A stretch of DNA of 64,000 nucleotides from a bacterium (GCA_905221095.1 CAJNBV010000002.1:1-64000); one strand, 5' to 3'; positions 19,601 to 27,996 are shown, counted from the first letter of the stretch. A program made the numbers and translations. Notes: generated from the sequence alone by a model not told the origin.

Positions 19601-22600
19601 CAACAGTAGCTGTCACAAAAAATGAACTTTACGTTTATAAAACAAAAGAAGTTGATAAATGGAATAATGAAAAAGTTCTAGAAAAAGCTACACCATCAGC
19701 AACAGACCTTGAAGATGATCGTGATGGTGTTGAGTCAACTAAACCAACAGTCGCAGTAAGTGATGCAGGTAATCTAGATACAACGAAAGTTGGAGATTAC
19801 ACTGTAAAAGTTCAATCTACAGATAGTGAAGGGAAAAAATCTCTAGAAACAGATGTTACGGTTCATGTCTTAGATTTGATTAAAGTGGATCCAACAGTAA
19901 CAACTGATCCAACAGATCCAAGCACATCATCTCCTGTATCTCCAAAAGCACCAGATACACCTGTTAAACCTGGAGATGAAAATCTTGGTAAATATCCAGC
20001 AGGATTGGCACGTGAAGACTTAGTGAAAGAAGTAACACGTACCATTAAGTATCTAAAAGAAGAAGATGCAAATAAAGATGATGCAACTCCTTTATATGCT
20101 GAAAAAGTACAAAAAGTAACTTACAAACGTACAGCGACTGTTAACCCTGAAACAAAAGAAGTAACTTACTCTGATTGGGAAGTTTACAATGAAGCGGATA
20201 AATTAACAGATGCTACAGCAGATGGAACAAAAGGTAAATTCAATGCTGTTGATTCACCGGTTGTAGAAAATTACTTATTAGTAAAAGAAGCAGATAAAAC
20301 AGTAGCTGAAAAAGAAGCTCCAGTTCCTGCACAAGATGGAACAGTTACTCCAGAAGTAACAAAAGTTCTTTATAAAGAAATTGGATCATTTACACCTGAG
20401 TATCCAGCTGGTAAAAAACCACAAGATGCACCAGAAAAAATCAATTATCCTAATAATCCAAATGATCCAACAAAACCTGGTGATTTCAGTAAAGTAACAA
20501 TTCCTTATGTAGAAGGATATGTTCCAACCTATAATGGAGTAGAATTAACACCAGTTGATCCTGCAGATCCATCTAAAGGATACAAAGTTCCAGATAACTT
20601 TGACCCAACTGATAAATTCGGTAAAACTCCAATTCAATACGCACCTGGAATTCAAAAAGCTACAGTGAATTTTGTTTCTGTAGATGCTAATGGTAAAGAA
20701 ACATCATTAGATGATAAATTCAATATTACTGATCTTACTGGTAAAGTAGGAACACAAATTCCAGAAGAAAAAATTCAAGCGCGTATTGATGTATTAAAAT
20801 CAATGGGTTATACAGTTAAAGAAAACCCATTTGATCAAGATCCAACATTTGATTCAGATTCAGATACAGATCAAAACTTCACCATTAAATTAACACCAAA
20901 AGTTTCAACACCAACTCCTGTTTATGTTGTAGAAGGTGATAAGCCAACAGCTGGAAAATTAAAAGATGCTGTTACTACAGAAGGAAATGACAAAACAGTA
21001 GATGAAACTAAAATTCCTGAAACAACTGGAAAAGTTGGAGATGCTACATTAACAGCGCCAGTAACAGTAACCTACGGTTCAGGTGATAATAAACGTGAAG
21101 AAACTGTTAATGTACCAGTGAAAGTTGTTAAAGGATACCCACAATTAGTGGCAGTAAGTGAAGATAAAAAACAACCTTCACCAGAAGATAATATTGATAC
21201 TTCAGACTATCCAAATGATGCAACATATGAATACAAAGAAGAAGTAGATACAACTGCACCTGGAGATAAGAAAGTAACAGTCGTTGTTAAACAAGGGGAT
21301 AAAGTACTTGCAGAAGTACCAGCAATTGTACGTGTAGTAGATAGTACACCACAATTTGTAGTGGCAAATCCAGCTAAAAAACAACCTGAAGCGAAAGATA
21401 GTGTTACACCAGGAGAATATCCAGATGGCACAACATTTGAATATAAGACACCAGTAGATACAACCACTTCAGGTGAAAAAGATGTCACAGTTGTAGCAAA
21501 ACTAAATGGTCAACCAATTGTAGAAGTTCCTGCAAAAGTAGTGGTAGTAGATCCTAAGACACAATATGTGGCAGCAGATCCAAGCAAACCACAACCAGAT
21601 GCATCTAAGAGTATTGATCCAGAACAATATCCAGATGGCACAACATTTGAGTACAAAACTCCTGTAGATACAACAACACCAGGGGAAAAAGATGTAGTCG
21701 TTGTTGCCAAAGATGGAGATGATACACTTGTAGAAGTGCCAACAAAAGTGAAGGTTGTACAAGGTTACCCTCAAATCGTTCCAGTGGATGAAGGTAAGAA
21801 ACAACCGTCTCCAGAAGATAGTATTGATACGGATGATTATCCAGAAGATGCAACATTTGAGTATAAAGAAGAAGTAGATACGTCTACATCAGGCGACAAG
21901 AAAGTTACCGTTGTTGTGAAACAAGGGGATAAGGTATTAGTTGAAGTTCCTGCAACAGTACGTGTAGTAGAAAGCTATCCACAATTTGTGCCAGTAGACA
22001 AAGATAAAAAACAACCAGCGGTTGAAGGAAGTATTGATCCTAAAGCATTCCCTAAAGATACAGAGTTTACTTACGAAACTCCTGTAGACACAACAACACC
22101 GGGAGAGAAAGATGTTGTTGTAGTAGCTAAAATTGGAGACAAGGTCATTGCGAAAGTTCCTGCAAAAGTAATGGTTGTAGAACCGAAGACACAATATGTG
22201 CCGGTTGATAAAACAAATAAACAACCAGATGCTTCTAAGAGCATTAATCCAGAAGAGTATCCAGATGAAATTACATTTGGATATAAGACTCCAGTGGACA
22301 CAACAACACCAGGCGAAAAAGATGTAGTCGTTGTTGCCAAAGATGGAGATGACACACTTGTTGAAGTTCCAGCTAAGGTTAAAGTAGTGGAAGGAAAAGA
22401 ACAGTTAATTCCTATTAATGCTACAGGTGAAAATCAACCAAAACCAAAAGATAATATTACTCCAAGTGATTATCCAGCAGGTTCAACATTTGAATACAAA
22501 GTTCCTGAGGGACAAACTGAACCATTTGATGCAACAACTGTTGGAGATAAACCGGTAACAGTCGTAGTAAAAGACAAAAATGGAAAGGTTTTAGTTGAAG

Positions 22601-24555
22601 TTCCAGCAACGATTAAAGTAGTGGAAGCTAAACCAAAACCAATTGAAACACCAGTGACGAATACGCCTTTAACAAAAGATGATATTTCTAAATACGTTAA
22701 AGTTCCTGAAAAAGGCAAGGTAACGAATGTTGAGAACATTCCAGACTTAACAACGCCAGGTAAGAAAGATCCAGTTAAAGTAACGGTAGAATTACCAAAT
22801 GGAAAAGTAATTACAGTGGAAGTCCCAGTGAATGTAACGCCGGTTAAGGAAATCGAAACACCAGTGACGAATACACCTTTAACAAAAGATGATATTTCTA
22901 AATATGTTAAAGTTCCAGAAGGTGGCAAGGTAACGAATGTAGAAAACATTCCAGACTTAACAACACCAGGTAAGAAAAATCCGGTTAAGGTAACAATTGA
23001 ATTGCCAAATGGTAAAGTTATCACAGTGGATGTTCCGGTAACTGTAACGCCAGTTACACCAATTGAAACTCCAGTAACAAAAAATAAACTAACTCCAGAA
23101 GATGTCTTGAAACAAATCAAAGTACCAGAAGGATCTACAGTTAATGTAGGAGACTTACCGGACTTAACAACTCCAGGCAAGAAGGATCCAGTTAAAGTAA
23201 CAATCACATTACCAAATGGTAAGGTAGTAACTGTAGAAATCCCAGTGAATGTTACTCCTGTTAGCGATATCGTTAAAAAACTAGGTGATCCAATTACTAC
23301 TGAGGATGTTGAAAAACACATTCCAAAAGGAGTAAAAGTTATTTCTATTGGAGATAAACCTACAACAGATGTTCCAGGTGAAAGACCAAGTATTCCAGTT
23401 GTAGTTGAATTACCTAATGGAATTCAAGTAACGATGGATATTCCAGTCATCGTAACACCAAAAGTAACACCTGTAGTAGTTTCAGTAGGAACACCAGTTA
23501 CTCAAGAAGATGTTCAGAAACATTTTGAATTACCAAAAGGCTGGAAAGTAACAAAAGTAGGAGAAATTCCAACAACAGAAACACCAGGAACAAAACCTGT
23601 CGTTCCAGTAGAAATTGAATTGCCAGATGGACGTAAGATTACTGTTGATGTACCAGTCATCGTAACGCCAACGGTAAGACAAATTGTTGTACCGCAAGGA
23701 ACTCCAATCTCACCAGATGATGTAAAAGGTCATATCGATCTTCCAAAAGAACCAGGATGGGAAATTGTAGAAGTAGGAGAAATTCCAACAACCATTCCGG
23801 CTGGAGTGAAACCAAGCGTTAAAGTGAAGATTAAAGTTCCAACTGGAGAAATTGTTGAGGTAGAAGTACCAATCATTGTAACACCGAAAGTAACACCTAT
23901 TGTAGTAGAAGTGGGAACACCGATTACTGAAGAAGATGTTAAGAAGAAAGTAGATCTACCAGAAGGATGGGAAATTGTTGAGGTCGGAGAAATTCCAACA
24001 ACAGAAACATCAGGAGTTAAAAAAGCTGTTAAAGTTAAGGTGAAATTACCAAATGGCGATGTTATCGAATTAGAAGTACCAGTAACAGTAACACCTAAAT
24101 CACAAAATGGTGGAGGAGTCATTTCTCAAAATGGCGATTCAACTGTTCAGATTGTAACGGAATATCTTGATGAAAATGGTAACCGAATTATTTCAGATAA
24201 AGAAGGAAAACACAATCCAATAGAGTTGGAAGGATATGAATTTAGTTATTCAACAACGGATGCTAAAGGAAATACCTTACATCACTATAAGAAAGTGGGA
24301 ACAGCACCATCTGAAGTTGAAACTCCTAGACATCAAGAACAACCAACAACTCCAAACCAACCTGCTGTTACAACACCAGCTGAAGTATCAGTACCAACTG
24401 ATTCAGCTACTCAACCAGCAACACCTAAATATGTTGATGGTCAAAAAGAATTGCCTAACACAGGTACAGAAGCTAACGCTAGTCTTGCAGCGCTTGGACT
24501 TCTTGGAGCCCTAAGTGGATTTGGACTTCTTGCTCGCAAGAAAAAAGAAGACTAA
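16618..24555 (+). CDS. Giant Mub_B2/Rib-repeat LPXTG adhesin
   Basis: I start this 2645-aa protein at the ATG at 16618, five bases after GAGGAG; the TTG at 16588 lacks a binding site. A YSIRK-type signal (S-I-R-K-Y-S-F-G) is followed by an Ala/Pro/Thr-rich region with FIVAR-like helices (about 130-200) and a large folded domain with no repeats (about 320-840), the likely ligand-binding part. Mub_B2/MucBP-like domains follow (about 1130-1430), then about seven 68-residue Rib-like repeats (1500-2000) and seven 70-residue repeats ending in V-x-V-x-V-T-P (2010-2500). A final MucBP-like module precedes LPNTG at base 24451. The architecture suggests an adhesin on a long stalk; the ligand is unknown. 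The anchor is almost identical to that of the preceding adhesin. Confidence 0.85.
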   Translation: MHSRMDKYHGQKVQRFSIRKYSFGAASVAVAAYMMFGGAATVQAHEQGTSAIVTSEQASPDAGNQADSSKPVASTETSTSTVATPATEQPTAPALEKLASDVEQPATPATATSASEVVQPSAPTTKADTSKLEAAIARLEAALEKVASTEKTASAIESVKVELANAKAVVANEAATKEEVAKATSAVNGKAFVVESMPKAEKKEEKQNQDSRNGQAIPGNGESGFREAAGTTSGTNYREKITALNTELTSEIEKVKVEITKEESLGEGKKNKEKLDILKAIVNKAEEVKRNAINASTNNSETEQNLQAEWTKIKQEKDKLGYYLSRSENWGAPINNNKAGYGNNPANGVFENLKNGFGEMDFTGASVESKSKTIEDQVNNLQSGTHYGKVTYHWKTKKITATDAESGMLNGWKIGGTKDYIHAVRPEEPTDYTLGAERTEKPKNAKAYDNNGKITTTTATQEQPNASGKFLGGLPTLDGMKNPDKGSVANRDYYLELGSKGVTLSKEYDVNPNSQLFFNLVHNGAYGKAALSNGGEEVKVEVTDAYTGKKIASVPMKNGQAPDTATNRPAGSGYGTPADGWNNLSRLFAIPEGTSRVKITITANDDGQFKDVEDGFLIGGVGVATGPGMQLTSNVTSNGKTGEHGYSKDKLYKRSQEGKLNLELKNVGGMENTFPYGGTFNIKVKVPEGVELGTVSKTNYEKLDLSKASGESIWTDQGYLTNVRYDAATRTLSMNLNAVQYGKNNLQATGKTSRKFSIPFITKDDYVGDATFEVSGTGGFGGVDAEGNSLYSWKINGAGGMYSTEENYNSNGLRWSDNPDYYYNRTIYIDARKPKAPTVEEIHTDRIVGDKKDNNQEKYLLVSTGDTVGSLTPTEEQIKENILRVAKNNGVTLSDNELSEKVAEIKKNFELENEVGKKINITLPDNKKIELVKKDDGWYRGDNKLEVIDGKLKVNLGDDINLHGLAGIDKIAVTATSPVGNDSDVANSNIVNDAPTVAVTKNELYVYKTKEVDKWNNEKVLEKATPSATDLEDDRDGVESTKPTVAVSDAGNLDTTKVGDYTVKVQSTDSEGKKSLETDVTVHVLDLIKVDPTVTTDPTDPSTSSPVSPKAPDTPVKPGDENLGKYPAGLAREDLVKEVTRTIKYLKEEDANKDDATPLYAEKVQKVTYKRTATVNPETKEVTYSDWEVYNEADKLTDATADGTKGKFNAVDSPVVENYLLVKEADKTVAEKEAPVPAQDGTVTPEVTKVLYKEIGSFTPEYPAGKKPQDAPEKINYPNNPNDPTKPGDFSKVTIPYVEGYVPTYNGVELTPVDPADPSKGYKVPDNFDPTDKFGKTPIQYAPGIQKATVNFVSVDANGKETSLDDKFNITDLTGKVGTQIPEEKIQARIDVLKSMGYTVKENPFDQDPTFDSDSDTDQNFTIKLTPKVSTPTPVYVVEGDKPTAGKLKDAVTTEGNDKTVDETKIPETTGKVGDATLTAPVTVTYGSGDNKREETVNVPVKVVKGYPQLVAVSEDKKQPSPEDNIDTSDYPNDATYEYKEEVDTTAPGDKKVTVVVKQGDKVLAEVPAIVRVVDSTPQFVVANPAKKQPEAKDSVTPGEYPDGTTFEYKTPVDTTTSGEKDVTVVAKLNGQPIVEVPAKVVVVDPKTQYVAADPSKPQPDASKSIDPEQYPDGTTFEYKTPVDTTTPGEKDVVVVAKDGDDTLVEVPTKVKVVQGYPQIVPVDEGKKQPSPEDSIDTDDYPEDATFEYKEEVDTSTSGDKKVTVVVKQGDKVLVEVPATVRVVESYPQFVPVDKDKKQPAVEGSIDPKAFPKDTEFTYETPVDTTTPGEKDVVVVAKIGDKVIAKVPAKVMVVEPKTQYVPVDKTNKQPDASKSINPEEYPDEITFGYKTPVDTTTPGEKDVVVVAKDGDDTLVEVPAKVKVVEGKEQLIPINATGENQPKPKDNITPSDYPAGSTFEYKVPEGQTEPFDATTVGDKPVTVVVKDKNGKVLVEVPATIKVVEAKPKPIETPVTNTPLTKDDISKYVKVPEKGKVTNVENIPDLTTPGKKDPVKVTVELPNGKVITVEVPVNVTPVKEIETPVTNTPLTKDDISKYVKVPEGGKVTNVENIPDLTTPGKKNPVKVTIELPNGKVITVDVPVTVTPVTPIETPVTKNKLTPEDVLKQIKVPEGSTVNVGDLPDLTTPGKKDPVKVTITLPNGKVVTVEIPVNVTPVSDIVKKLGDPITTEDVEKHIPKGVKVISIGDKPTTDVPGERPSIPVVVELPNGIQVTMDIPVIVTPKVTPVVVSVGTPVTQEDVQKHFELPKGWKVTKVGEIPTTETPGTKPVVPVEIELPDGRKITVDVPVIVTPTVRQIVVPQGTPISPDDVKGHIDLPKEPGWEIVEVGEIPTTIPAGVKPSVKVKIKVPTGEIVEVEVPIIVTPKVTPIVVEVGTPITEEDVKKKVDLPEGWEIVEVGEIPTTETSGVKKAVKVKVKLPNGDVIELEVPVTVTPKSQNGGGVISQNGDSTVQIVTEYLDENGNRIISDKEGKHNPIELEGYEFSYSTTDAKGNTLHHYKKVGTAPSEVETPRHQEQPTTPNQPAVTTPAEVSVPTDSATQPATPKYVDGQKELPNTGTEANASLAALGLLGALSGFGLLARKKKED
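22645..23064 (+). repeat. Recent 210-bp tandem duplication in the adhesin stalk
   Basis: The stretch starting GAAACACCAGTGACGAATAC at 22645 recurs at 22855 with few differences, far closer than the other stalk repeats. A third, more diverged copy starts near 23065. Confidence 0.8.
24412..24555 (+). repeat. Second copy of the wall-anchor cassette
   Basis: Matches 15983-16126 with five substitutions in 144 bases, including the LPNTG codons. Confidence 0.9.
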
Positions 24556-24571
24556 AAACTCATAGTTTTTG

Positions 24572-24600
24572 AGAAGATGATTCGTCATCTTCTTTTTTTA
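24572..24600 (+). terminator. Terminator of the second adhesin
   Basis: AGAAGATGA and TCATCTTCT form a perfect nine-pair stem with a TTCG tetraloop, followed by a T-run. Confidence 0.9.
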
Positions 24601-24615
24601 TTTCGGTGTTTTTAC

Positions 24616-24644
24616 TTGCGTAAAAACTTTTTTTCTAGTATAAT
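24616..24644 (+). promoter_or_regulatory. rpsF operon promoter
   Basis: TTGCGT (24616-24621), 17 bp, TATAAT (24639-24644). Confidence 0.75.
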
Positions 24645-24652
24645 AGTTTATT

Positions 24653-24691
24653 GTGAGCGAACCTCACTTACCCCTTGCAAAGTCTTGGGGT
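24653..24691 (+). promoter_or_regulatory. Structured rpsF leader, possible S6:S18 binding site
   Basis: Two adjacent hairpins precede the ribosome binding site: GTGAG/CTCAC (24653-24667) and ACCCC/GGGGT (24670-24691). S6:S18 complexes are known to repress their own mRNA through leader structures in many bacteria. The position fits, but I cannot confirm the consensus. Confidence 0.4.
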
Positions 24692-24718
24692 CATTAGACC
24701 AAAAGGAGGAACATATCA

Positions 24719-25009
24719 ATGGCTAAATACGAAATTCTTTATATCATTCGTCCAAACATTGAAGAAGAAGCTAAAAACGCTTTGGTAGCACGTTTTGACT
24801 CTATTTTGACTGACAACGGTGCAACTGTTGTTGAATCAAAATCTTGGGAAAAACGTCGTCTTGCATACGAAATCAAAGATTTCCGTGAAGGACTTTACCA
24901 CATCGTTAACGTTGAAGCAAACGACGACGTAGCTCTTAAAGAGTTTGACCGTCTTTCAAAAATCAACGCTGACATTCTTCGTCACATGATCGTCAAAACT
25001 GACGCGTAA
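24719..25009 (+). CDS. rpsF: Small ribosomal subunit protein bS6
   Basis: This 96-aa protein begins with [12 protein letters not shown], the first strand of the S6 ferredoxin-like fold, and has the usual length. The W-G-K-R-x-L-A-Y-x-I region is present as [10 protein letters not shown]. It binds 16S rRNA with bS18 on the platform of the 30S subunit. A strong binding site (AAGGAGGAAC) precedes the ATG. It heads the conserved rpsF-ssb-rpsR operon, so ribosomal protein and SSB synthesis are coupled. A structured leader upstream may mediate autoregulation. Confidence 0.97.
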   Translation: MAKYEILYIIRPNIEEEAKNALVARFDSILTDNGATVVESKSWEKRRLAYEIKDFREGLYHIVNVEANDDVALKEFDRLSKINADILRHMIVKTDA

Positions 25010-25020
25010 GAAGGTAAACT

Positions 25021-25491
25021 ATGATTAACAATGTTGTACTTGTAGGGCGTATGACACGCGACGCTGAGTTGCGTTATACCCCATCAAATGTAGCAGTTGC
25101 GACTTTTACTCTTGCAGTAAACCGTACATTTAAGAGTCAAAATGGTGAACGTGAGGCTGATTTTATCAATGTCGTTATGTGGCGCCAACAGGCTGAAAAC
25201 CTTGCTAACTGGGCTAAAAAAGGCTCACTTATCGGGGTGACTGGTCGTATCCAGACTCGTAGTTACGATAACCAGCAAGGACAACGTGTCTACGTGACAG
25301 AGGTCGTGGCTGAGAATTTCCAAATGTTGGAAAGCCGTAGCGTGCGTGAAGGTCATACAGGTGGAGCTTACTCTGCACCAACTACAAACTATTCAGCACC
25401 TACAAATTCAGTACCAGACTTTTCACGTGATGAAAATCCATTTGGAGCAACAAATCCATTGGATATTTCAGATGATGATTTACCATTCTAA
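25021..25491 (+). CDS. ssb: Single-stranded DNA-binding protein
   Basis: This 156-aa protein has the OB-fold start [14 protein letters not shown], the conserved W-R-Q-Q-A-E-N core (about residues 54-60), a flexible Ser/Asn/Pro-rich linker (about 113-140) and the acidic tip D-D-D-L-P-F that recruits replication and repair partners. It coats single-stranded DNA at forks and during recombination. The gene is 11 bases after rpsF and is the housekeeping ssb by its operon position. Confidence 0.96.
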   Translation: MINNVVLVGRMTRDAELRYTPSNVAVATFTLAVNRTFKSQNGEREADFINVVMWRQQAENLANWAKKGSLIGVTGRIQTRSYDNQQGQRVYVTEVVAENFQMLESRSVREGHTGGAYSAPTTNYSAPTNSVPDFSRDENPFGATNPLDISDDDLPF

Positions 25492-25522
25492 TGGACAACT
25501 AAAATTATAAAGGAGAAAAAAC

Positions 25523-25762
25523 ATGGCTCAACAACGTCGTGGCGGATTCAAACGCCGTAAAAAAGTTGATTACATCGCAGCAAACAAAATTGAATATGTT
25601 GATTACAAAGATACTGAGCTTCTTAGCCGTTTCGTTTCAGAACGTGGGAAAATCCTTCCTCGTCGTGTAACAGGAACTTCAGCTAAAAACCAACGTAAAG
25701 TAACAACAGCTATCAAACGCGCTCGCGTAATGGCTTTGATGCCTTTCGTAAACGAAGATTAA
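25523..25762 (+). CDS. rpsR: Small ribosomal subunit protein bS18
   Basis: This 79-aa basic protein has the bS18 pattern with K-x-V-D-Y-I-A-A-N near the N-terminus, [22 protein letters not shown] in the centre and an Arg-rich C-terminal A-I-K-R-A-R. It pairs with bS6 on the 30S platform. AAAGGAG precedes the ATG. It is the last gene of the operon and is followed by an unusual run of terminator-like hairpins. Confidence 0.97.
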   Translation: MAQQRRGGFKRRKKVDYIAANKIEYVDYKDTELLSRFVSERGKILPRRVTGTSAKNQRKVTTAIKRARVMALMPFVNED

Positions 25763-25767
25763 AGAAA

Positions 25768-25789
25768 AGACCCCGACGGGTCTTTTTTT
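25768..25789 (+). terminator. rpsR terminator, first copy
   Basis: AGACCC and GGGTCT form a stem around CGAC, followed by a T-run. The same hairpin is repeated 73 bp downstream. Confidence 0.9.
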
Positions 25790-25840
25790 CACGAGCCTTG
25801 AAATGAGAATGCGAGTTGGATCCGGGTGGACTTCTTTTTC

Positions 25841-25863
25841 AGACCCCGACGGGTCTTTTTTTT
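25841..25863 (+). terminator. rpsR terminator, second copy
   Basis: An identical AGACCCCGACGGGTCT hairpin with a longer T-run, 73 bp after the first. The spacers also share an ACGAGCC..TGAAATGAGA..GAGTTGG core, so the whole unit was duplicated. Confidence 0.85.
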
Positions 25864-25870
25864 ACGAGCC

Positions 25871-25911
25871 TGAAATGAGAGAGTGAGTTGGGGTCCAGTG
25901 GACCTCTTTTT
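25871..25911 (+). terminator. Third hairpin of the array, also found elsewhere
   Basis: GGTCC-AGT-GGACC followed by T's, preceded by TGAAATGAGAGAGTGAG. A very similar element lies at 61033-61072 and a degenerate one at 25799-25839. Confidence 0.65.
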
Positions 25912-25965
25912 CATGAGCTCAGCGAGTCAAGACCCGGCTGCTTCTTTTTTCTTTCTCTATAAACG

Positions 25966-25974
25966 TGCTATAAT
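25966..25974 (+). promoter_or_regulatory. Extended -10 promoter of the GNAT gene
   Basis: TGCTATAAT at 25966-25974, thirty bases before the start codon, with no clear -35 box. Confidence 0.6.
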
Positions 25975-26003
25975 GATAGTAGGAATTTTTAAAGGAGCAT
26001 CTT

Positions 26004-26513
26004 ATGAAGGGAAACGCTGTTATTAGAAAAATGATTGAATCGGATATCCAACACCTGTCCCAAGGTTTTATCAATCAGGGTTGGCCTGGTAGAGAGGAAA
26101 TTTTGGATAGATATTTTCTGGAACAGGAAAGCGGGGAGAGAGAAGTCTTAGTTGCAGAGATTGATGGTGCTGTAGCGGGCTACGTTACTATTTTGCCCTC
26201 TGCTAAACATGGTCCTTTTGCAGAAGTCTATCCAGAATTATCAGATTTTAATGTGTTTGAGCCTTTTCGAAATCAAGGGATTGGGAATCGACTGCTAGAA
26301 GAAGCAGAAAAACGAGTCAAGTTTGTTTCGAGTAAGGTCACTCTTGGTGTAGGTTTGCACTTAGGCTATGGCCCTGCCCAGAGATTGTATATCAGACGGG
26401 GCTACATTCCAGATGGGACAGGTGTCTGGTATCGAAATCAACCCTTGGAAATGAATGCAACTTGCCAAAATAATGATGATTTGGTTTTGTATCTAGTAAA
26501 GGAATTCGGATAA
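26004..26513 (+). CDS. GNAT family N-acetyltransferase
   Basis: This 169-aa protein has the GNAT fold order: an N-terminal I-R-K-M-I-E-S-D strand, a central strand G-Y-V-T-I-L-P and the acetyl-CoA loop F-R-N-Q-G-I-G-N-R-L-L (about residues 88-98; Q/R-x-x-G-x-G/A). The late strand L-Y-I-R-R-G-Y-x-P-D-G is typical of small-molecule acetylases. The acceptor substrate is unknown. AAAGGAG lies seven bases before the ATG. It has its own extended -10 promoter. Confidence 0.8.
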   Translation: MKGNAVIRKMIESDIQHLSQGFINQGWPGREEILDRYFLEQESGEREVLVAEIDGAVAGYVTILPSAKHGPFAEVYPELSDFNVFEPFRNQGIGNRLLEEAEKRVKFVSSKVTLGVGLHLGYGPAQRLYIRRGYIPDGTGVWYRNQPLEMNATCQNNDDLVLYLVKEFG

Positions 26514-26555
26514 GAGACAAGGATTTTATTGGGGATGTGGGATTTCTCTACTTTA

Positions 26556-26564
26556 TGGTATAAT
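26556..26564 (+). promoter_or_regulatory. Extended -10 promoter of the HAD-cyclophilin gene
   Basis: TGGTATAAT at 26556-26564, 31 bases before the start codon. Confidence 0.6.
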
Positions 26565-26594
26565 GGAAAGAGTTAGATTGAAAGAGGTAGTGAG

Positions 26595-27995
26595 ATGGAT
26601 GCGAAATTAAGATACAAGGCAAAAAAGATCAAGATTGTCTTTTTTGATATTGATGATACCTTGCGAAATTCCAAGACTGGTTTTATTCCGTCTTCAATCC
26701 CAACTGTTTTTAAGCAATTACGTGAGAAAGGAATTTTGACAGGTATTGCCTCTGGACGAGGGATTTTTGGTGTCGTTCCAGAGATTCGTGAACTCAAGCC
26801 TGACTTTTTTGTGACCTTGAATGGGGCTTATATCGAAGATAAAAAAGGTCAGGTTATTTATCAACATCAGATTGAGAAGTCAGATGTTGAGGAGTATATT
26901 TCTTGGGCTAAGCAAGAGGGAATTGAGTATGGTTTGGTTGGGAGTCATGATGCCAAGTTGTCGACTCGCACTGATATGATTAGTGAGGCTATCAATCCAA
27001 TTTATCCCGACTTAGATGTGGATCCAGATTTCCATGAAAAAGAAGACATCTATCAGATGTGGACTTTTGAAGATAAGGGTGATGGTTTGAGATTGCCTGA
27101 TAGTCTTTCAGATAAGCTTCGCATGGTTCGTTGGCATGAGCATTCGTCTGATATTGTGCCGATTTCAGGTTCCAAAGCAACGGGTGTGGAAAAGGTTGTG
27201 GAACACCTAGGTTTGAAACCAGAGAACGTCATGGTTTTTGGAGATGGGCTCAACGACTTGGAACTCTTTGATTACGCTGGAATCAGCGTTGCAATGGGAA
27301 TTTCTCATGAAAAAATCAAAGAAAAAGCAGATTATATAACGAAAACACTAGAAGAAGATGGCATTTTTGATGCCTTAGAAGGATTTGGTATGGTAGAAAA
27401 AGAATTGCATTTCCCACAAGTAGACATTGAAACAGTAGAAGGTCCTCTTGCGACCATTAAGACCAATCACGGAGACTTGCGTATCAAGCTCTTCCCTGAA
27501 CATGCTCCTAAAACAGTGGCTAACTTTGTAGCTCTTTCAAAAGATGGCTACTATGATGGTGTTATTTTCCACCGTATTATCAAGGACTTTATGATTCAAG
27601 GTGGAGACCCAACTGGAACTGGTATGGGTGGCGAGTCAATCTACGGCGAATCATTTGAGGATGAATTCTCAGAAGAACTTTACAATATCCGTGGTGCCCT
27701 TTCCATGGCCAATGCTGGTCCAAATACCAACGGCAGCCAATTCTTTATCGTGCAAAATCAACACCTTCCTTATTCTAAAAAAGAAATTGCTCGTGGTGGT
27801 TGGCCAGAACCGATTGCGGAAATCTATGCCAACCAAGGTGGAACTCCTCACCTAGACCGCCGTCACACGGTTTTTGGTCAGTTAGCTGATGAAGCATCTT
27901 ACGCTGTCTTGGATGAAATTGCTGCTGTTGAAACAGGGGCTATGGACAAGCCAGTTGAAGATGTTGTGATTGAAACTATTGAAATCGAGGACTAA
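26595..27995 (+). CDS. Bifunctional Cof-type HAD phosphatase / cyclophilin
   Basis: This 466-aa protein joins two enzymes. Residues 1-265 are a HAD-IIB (Cof) phosphatase with motif I D-I-D-D-T-L, an S-G-R-G segment, a conserved Lys (S-G-S-K-A) and motif IV G-D-G-L-N-D. Residues about 275-466 are a cyclophilin-type peptidyl-prolyl isomerase with F-H-R-I-I-K-D-F-M-I-Q-G-G-D-P, N-G-S-Q-F-F-I and H-T-V-F-G-Q. No signal peptide is present, so it acts in the cytoplasm. The frame is continuous and both parts keep their motifs, so the fusion is real; similar fusions are annotated in other streptococci. Its phosphatase substrate is unknown. It lies directly upstream of the S1-domain gene. Confidence 0.88.
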   Translation: MDAKLRYKAKKIKIVFFDIDDTLRNSKTGFIPSSIPTVFKQLREKGILTGIASGRGIFGVVPEIRELKPDFFVTLNGAYIEDKKGQVIYQHQIEKSDVEEYISWAKQEGIEYGLVGSHDAKLSTRTDMISEAINPIYPDLDVDPDFHEKEDIYQMWTFEDKGDGLRLPDSLSDKLRMVRWHEHSSDIVPISGSKATGVEKVVEHLGLKPENVMVFGDGLNDLELFDYAGISVAMGISHEKIKEKADYITKTLEEDGIFDALEGFGMVEKELHFPQVDIETVEGPLATIKTNHGDLRIKLFPEHAPKTVANFVALSKDGYYDGVIFHRIIKDFMIQGGDPTGTGMGGESIYGESFEDEFSEELYNIRGALSMANAGPNTNGSQFFIVQNQHLPYSKKEIARGGWPEPIAEIYANQGGTPHLDRRHTVFGQLADEASYAVLDEIAAVETGAMDKPVEDVVIETIEIED

Positions 27996-27996
27996 G

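Noticed and set aside
22470..23321. Long minus-strand frame of 283 codons in the adhesin gene
   Set aside because: It mirrors the repeats of the sense frame, has no signals and a Thr/Val/Ser-only composition.
26595..27995. Fusion of two genes by a lost stop codon
   Set aside because: Both domains are full length with a proper linker, and the same fusion is annotated in other streptococci.
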